A stretch of 7,225 nt of DNA, taken from the NCBI GenBank assembly GCA_014523625.1, contig JAATVP010000241.1, forward strand, positions 1 through 7,225, written 5' to 3'. Within the stretch, counting starts at the first letter, position 1, and every line of letters begins with the position of its first letter. This stretch comes from Nitrososphaerales archaeon TH5896. GTDB taxonomy: Archaea > Thermoproteota > Nitrososphaeria > Nitrososphaerales > Nitrososphaeraceae. Positions 6,544-7,225 of this stretch are shown here, one piece after another. Below the pieces are notes generated by a model. That model worked only from the letters and a program-made list of their open reading frames with translations, was not told where the DNA came from and made no database searches. Both the position numbers and the translations under genes were made by a program.

Positions 6544-6744
6544 TCAAGGTTCAGGTTTGGCGTTGTAAACCGCATTGTCTTTGGCTTTGCTGCCTTTGCA
6601 AGTTTCCTAATGAATCCTTTTAATACTTATCCTTGTAAATTGCCCCTTTCCAGTTATGGGGTTTGTAGTGAAAATAATGCTACATTCTTCGCACGAAAGA
6701 CCATTCTTGAGGACTTCTTGATTTATTTGGTATTTGCTACTCAT
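6544..6744 (-). pseudogene. small CxxC...HxxxC zinc-finger-like protein interrupted by TAG
   Basis: The reverse frame opens with ATG at 6744 and gives 45 residues to a TAG at 6609-6607, including GLSCEECSIIF (Cys18, Cys21), GKGQFTRISIKRIH (His45). The same frame continues for 20 more codons, ETCKGSKAKDNAVYNAKPEP, to a TGA at 6546-6544. Read through, it has C-x2-C-x23-H-x3-C, a plausible single zinc site with the TAG between the His and the last Cys. One C-to-T change (CAG to TAG) would explain the break. The forward strand is also open here but lacks a start and reads less like a protein. It is divergent from the cyclase gene. It is either a recent pseudogene, a truncated 45-residue protein, or a sequence error. 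The family is not recognised. Confidence 0.4.
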
Positions 6745-6746
6745 AA

Positions 6747-6800
6747 CTCATTTAATGAGCGGGCTACTAGATGAATACAATTTGTATTCATTAAATAATG
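6747..6800. promoter_or_regulatory. cluster of three palindromes in a divergent spacer
   Basis: CTCATT-T-AATGAG (6747-6759), the arms ATGAATACA / TGTATTCAT (6771-6779, 6783-6791; nine exact pairs around ATT) and CATTA/TAATG (6789-6800) fall within 54 bases between the reverse small ORF (ATG 6744) and the forward cyclase gene. The first touches the start of the small ORF and the second covers its expected TATA zone. This is a typical place for an operator shared by two divergent genes. Confidence 0.45.
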
Positions 6801-6812
6801 CCCAAATACATC

Positions 6813-6821
6813 TTTATTATA
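6813..6821 (+). promoter_or_regulatory. candidate TATA box of the HTH-cyclase gene
   Basis: TTTATTATA lies about 35-42 bases before the inferred start region (6855). Transcription would begin near 6843, exactly at the Shine-Dalgarno sequence AGGTGAT (6843-6849), leaving a leader of about 12-15 bases. Confidence 0.35.
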
Positions 6822-6854
6822 CCATGTATTTGAAATTACATCAGGTGATTCGAT

Positions 6855-7225
6855 TTATTAACGCCATCAGAACAAAGAAACACTATACTAAACTTATACA
6901 ATTCAGGAATCAACCCTGAAATAATTGCGCTAGAATTAGACATAAACAAGGATGATGTTATGCAGATTATTAGAGATGAGATAAATAAAAGGACACAAAT
7001 TCCATTACGGAGCAAATTAGGAAGCCCTTTTATCAACAAATTATATCTTGATGCAGTAATCGACATAGAATCTATTATCAAAAGTTCACAAATTAGAATG
7101 TGGAAGGCTTTAAAAGCAAAGCCGGAATTTAGGATTTCACTTAGTGAAACTCAAACCATTCTAGAGAAATTCGTAGAATCCAAAATCAATCTCGTAATCT
7201 TGCATATCGATTTAGTGGATTCGAC
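6855..7225 (+). CDS. HTH protein leading into a class III nucleotidyl cyclase domain (5' part)
   Basis: The open frame runs off the right edge. Its first 40 residues form a helix-turn-helix: LTPSEQRNTILNLYNSG, then NPEIIALELDI and NKDDVMQIIRDEI. A helical linker follows (IRMWKALKAKPEF, ISLSETQTILEKFVES). The last visible block, INLVILHIDLVDS, matches the first strand of class III adenylate/guanylate cyclase domains, where the Asp of [FH]-x-D-[IL]-V-x-S-T binds the catalytic metal. The rest of the domain lies outside the window. From memory, Nitrososphaerota encode many such HTH-cyclase proteins; whether they make cAMP or only bind nucleotides is open. The start is odd: the frame is closed by TGA at 6846-6848 and has no ATG, GTG or TTG until ATG at 6960, which would delete the HTH, yet a perfect Shine-Dalgarno AGGTGAT sits at 6843-6849. 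The coordinate 6855 is the first position with normal spacing (codon TTA). Confidence 0.7.

Noticed and set aside
6836..7081. 81-codon reverse frame
   Set aside because: Shadow of the HTH-cyclase gene, which has recognisable domains on the forward strand.
1..7225. CRISPR array, tRNA, rRNA, insertion sequence ends, C/D box RNA
   Set aside because: I looked for regularly spaced repeats, T-loop/CCA patterns, transposase motifs with terminal repeats, and paired TGATGA/CTGA boxes; none was found by eye.

Overview
This window looks like a chromosomal piece of an ammonia-oxidising archaeon of the Nitrososphaerota (Thaumarchaeota), probably a low-GC, Nitrosocosmicus-like lineage. The evidence is AT-rich DNA, archaeal TATA-like boxes about 30 nt upstream of start codons with almost no leader, long gene-poor spacers, a PII-type regulator of unusual sequence, and a helix-turn-helix protein that leads into a class III nucleotidyl cyclase domain. 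I recall that last arrangement from this phylum. The assignment rests on recognition and inference; no rRNA or other phylogenetic marker is present.

Layout, left to right. 1-733 holds only short unrecognised open frames and inverted repeats. 755-1624 (+) is a trypsin-like serine protease with a visible His/Asp/Ser triad and no signal peptide. Converging on it at 1663-1782 (-) is a 39-residue protein with nine cysteines and its own TATA box; it resembles a metallothionein and is the most interesting object here. 2205-2543 (-) is a PII signalling protein whose ligand-pocket residues differ from the classical ones. 3150-4919 (+) is a complete glmS, the glutamine-dependent enzyme that makes glucosamine-6-phosphate. 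5093-5386 (+) is a small protein of unknown function with a good near-leaderless promoter. 5387-6543 is gene-poor, with decayed-looking frames, a few hairpins and one doubtful reverse ORF. 6544-6744 (-) is a small CxxC...HxxxC protein interrupted by an in-frame TAG. A divergent spacer with three palindromes follows. The right edge carries the 5' part of an HTH-cyclase gene (about 6855-7225, +) that has a perfect Shine-Dalgarno sequence but no standard start codon where its HTH begins.

No operon is evident: each gene is single, with its own spacer. The clearest functional pairing is nitrogen-related: a PII protein, whose family senses energy and 2-oxoglutarate status, lies divergent to glmS, which consumes glutamine. 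The left pair, protease and Cys-rich protein, would suit a protein-quality or metal-stress response, but only proximity supports that. Recognised coding sequence covers only a little over half of the window.
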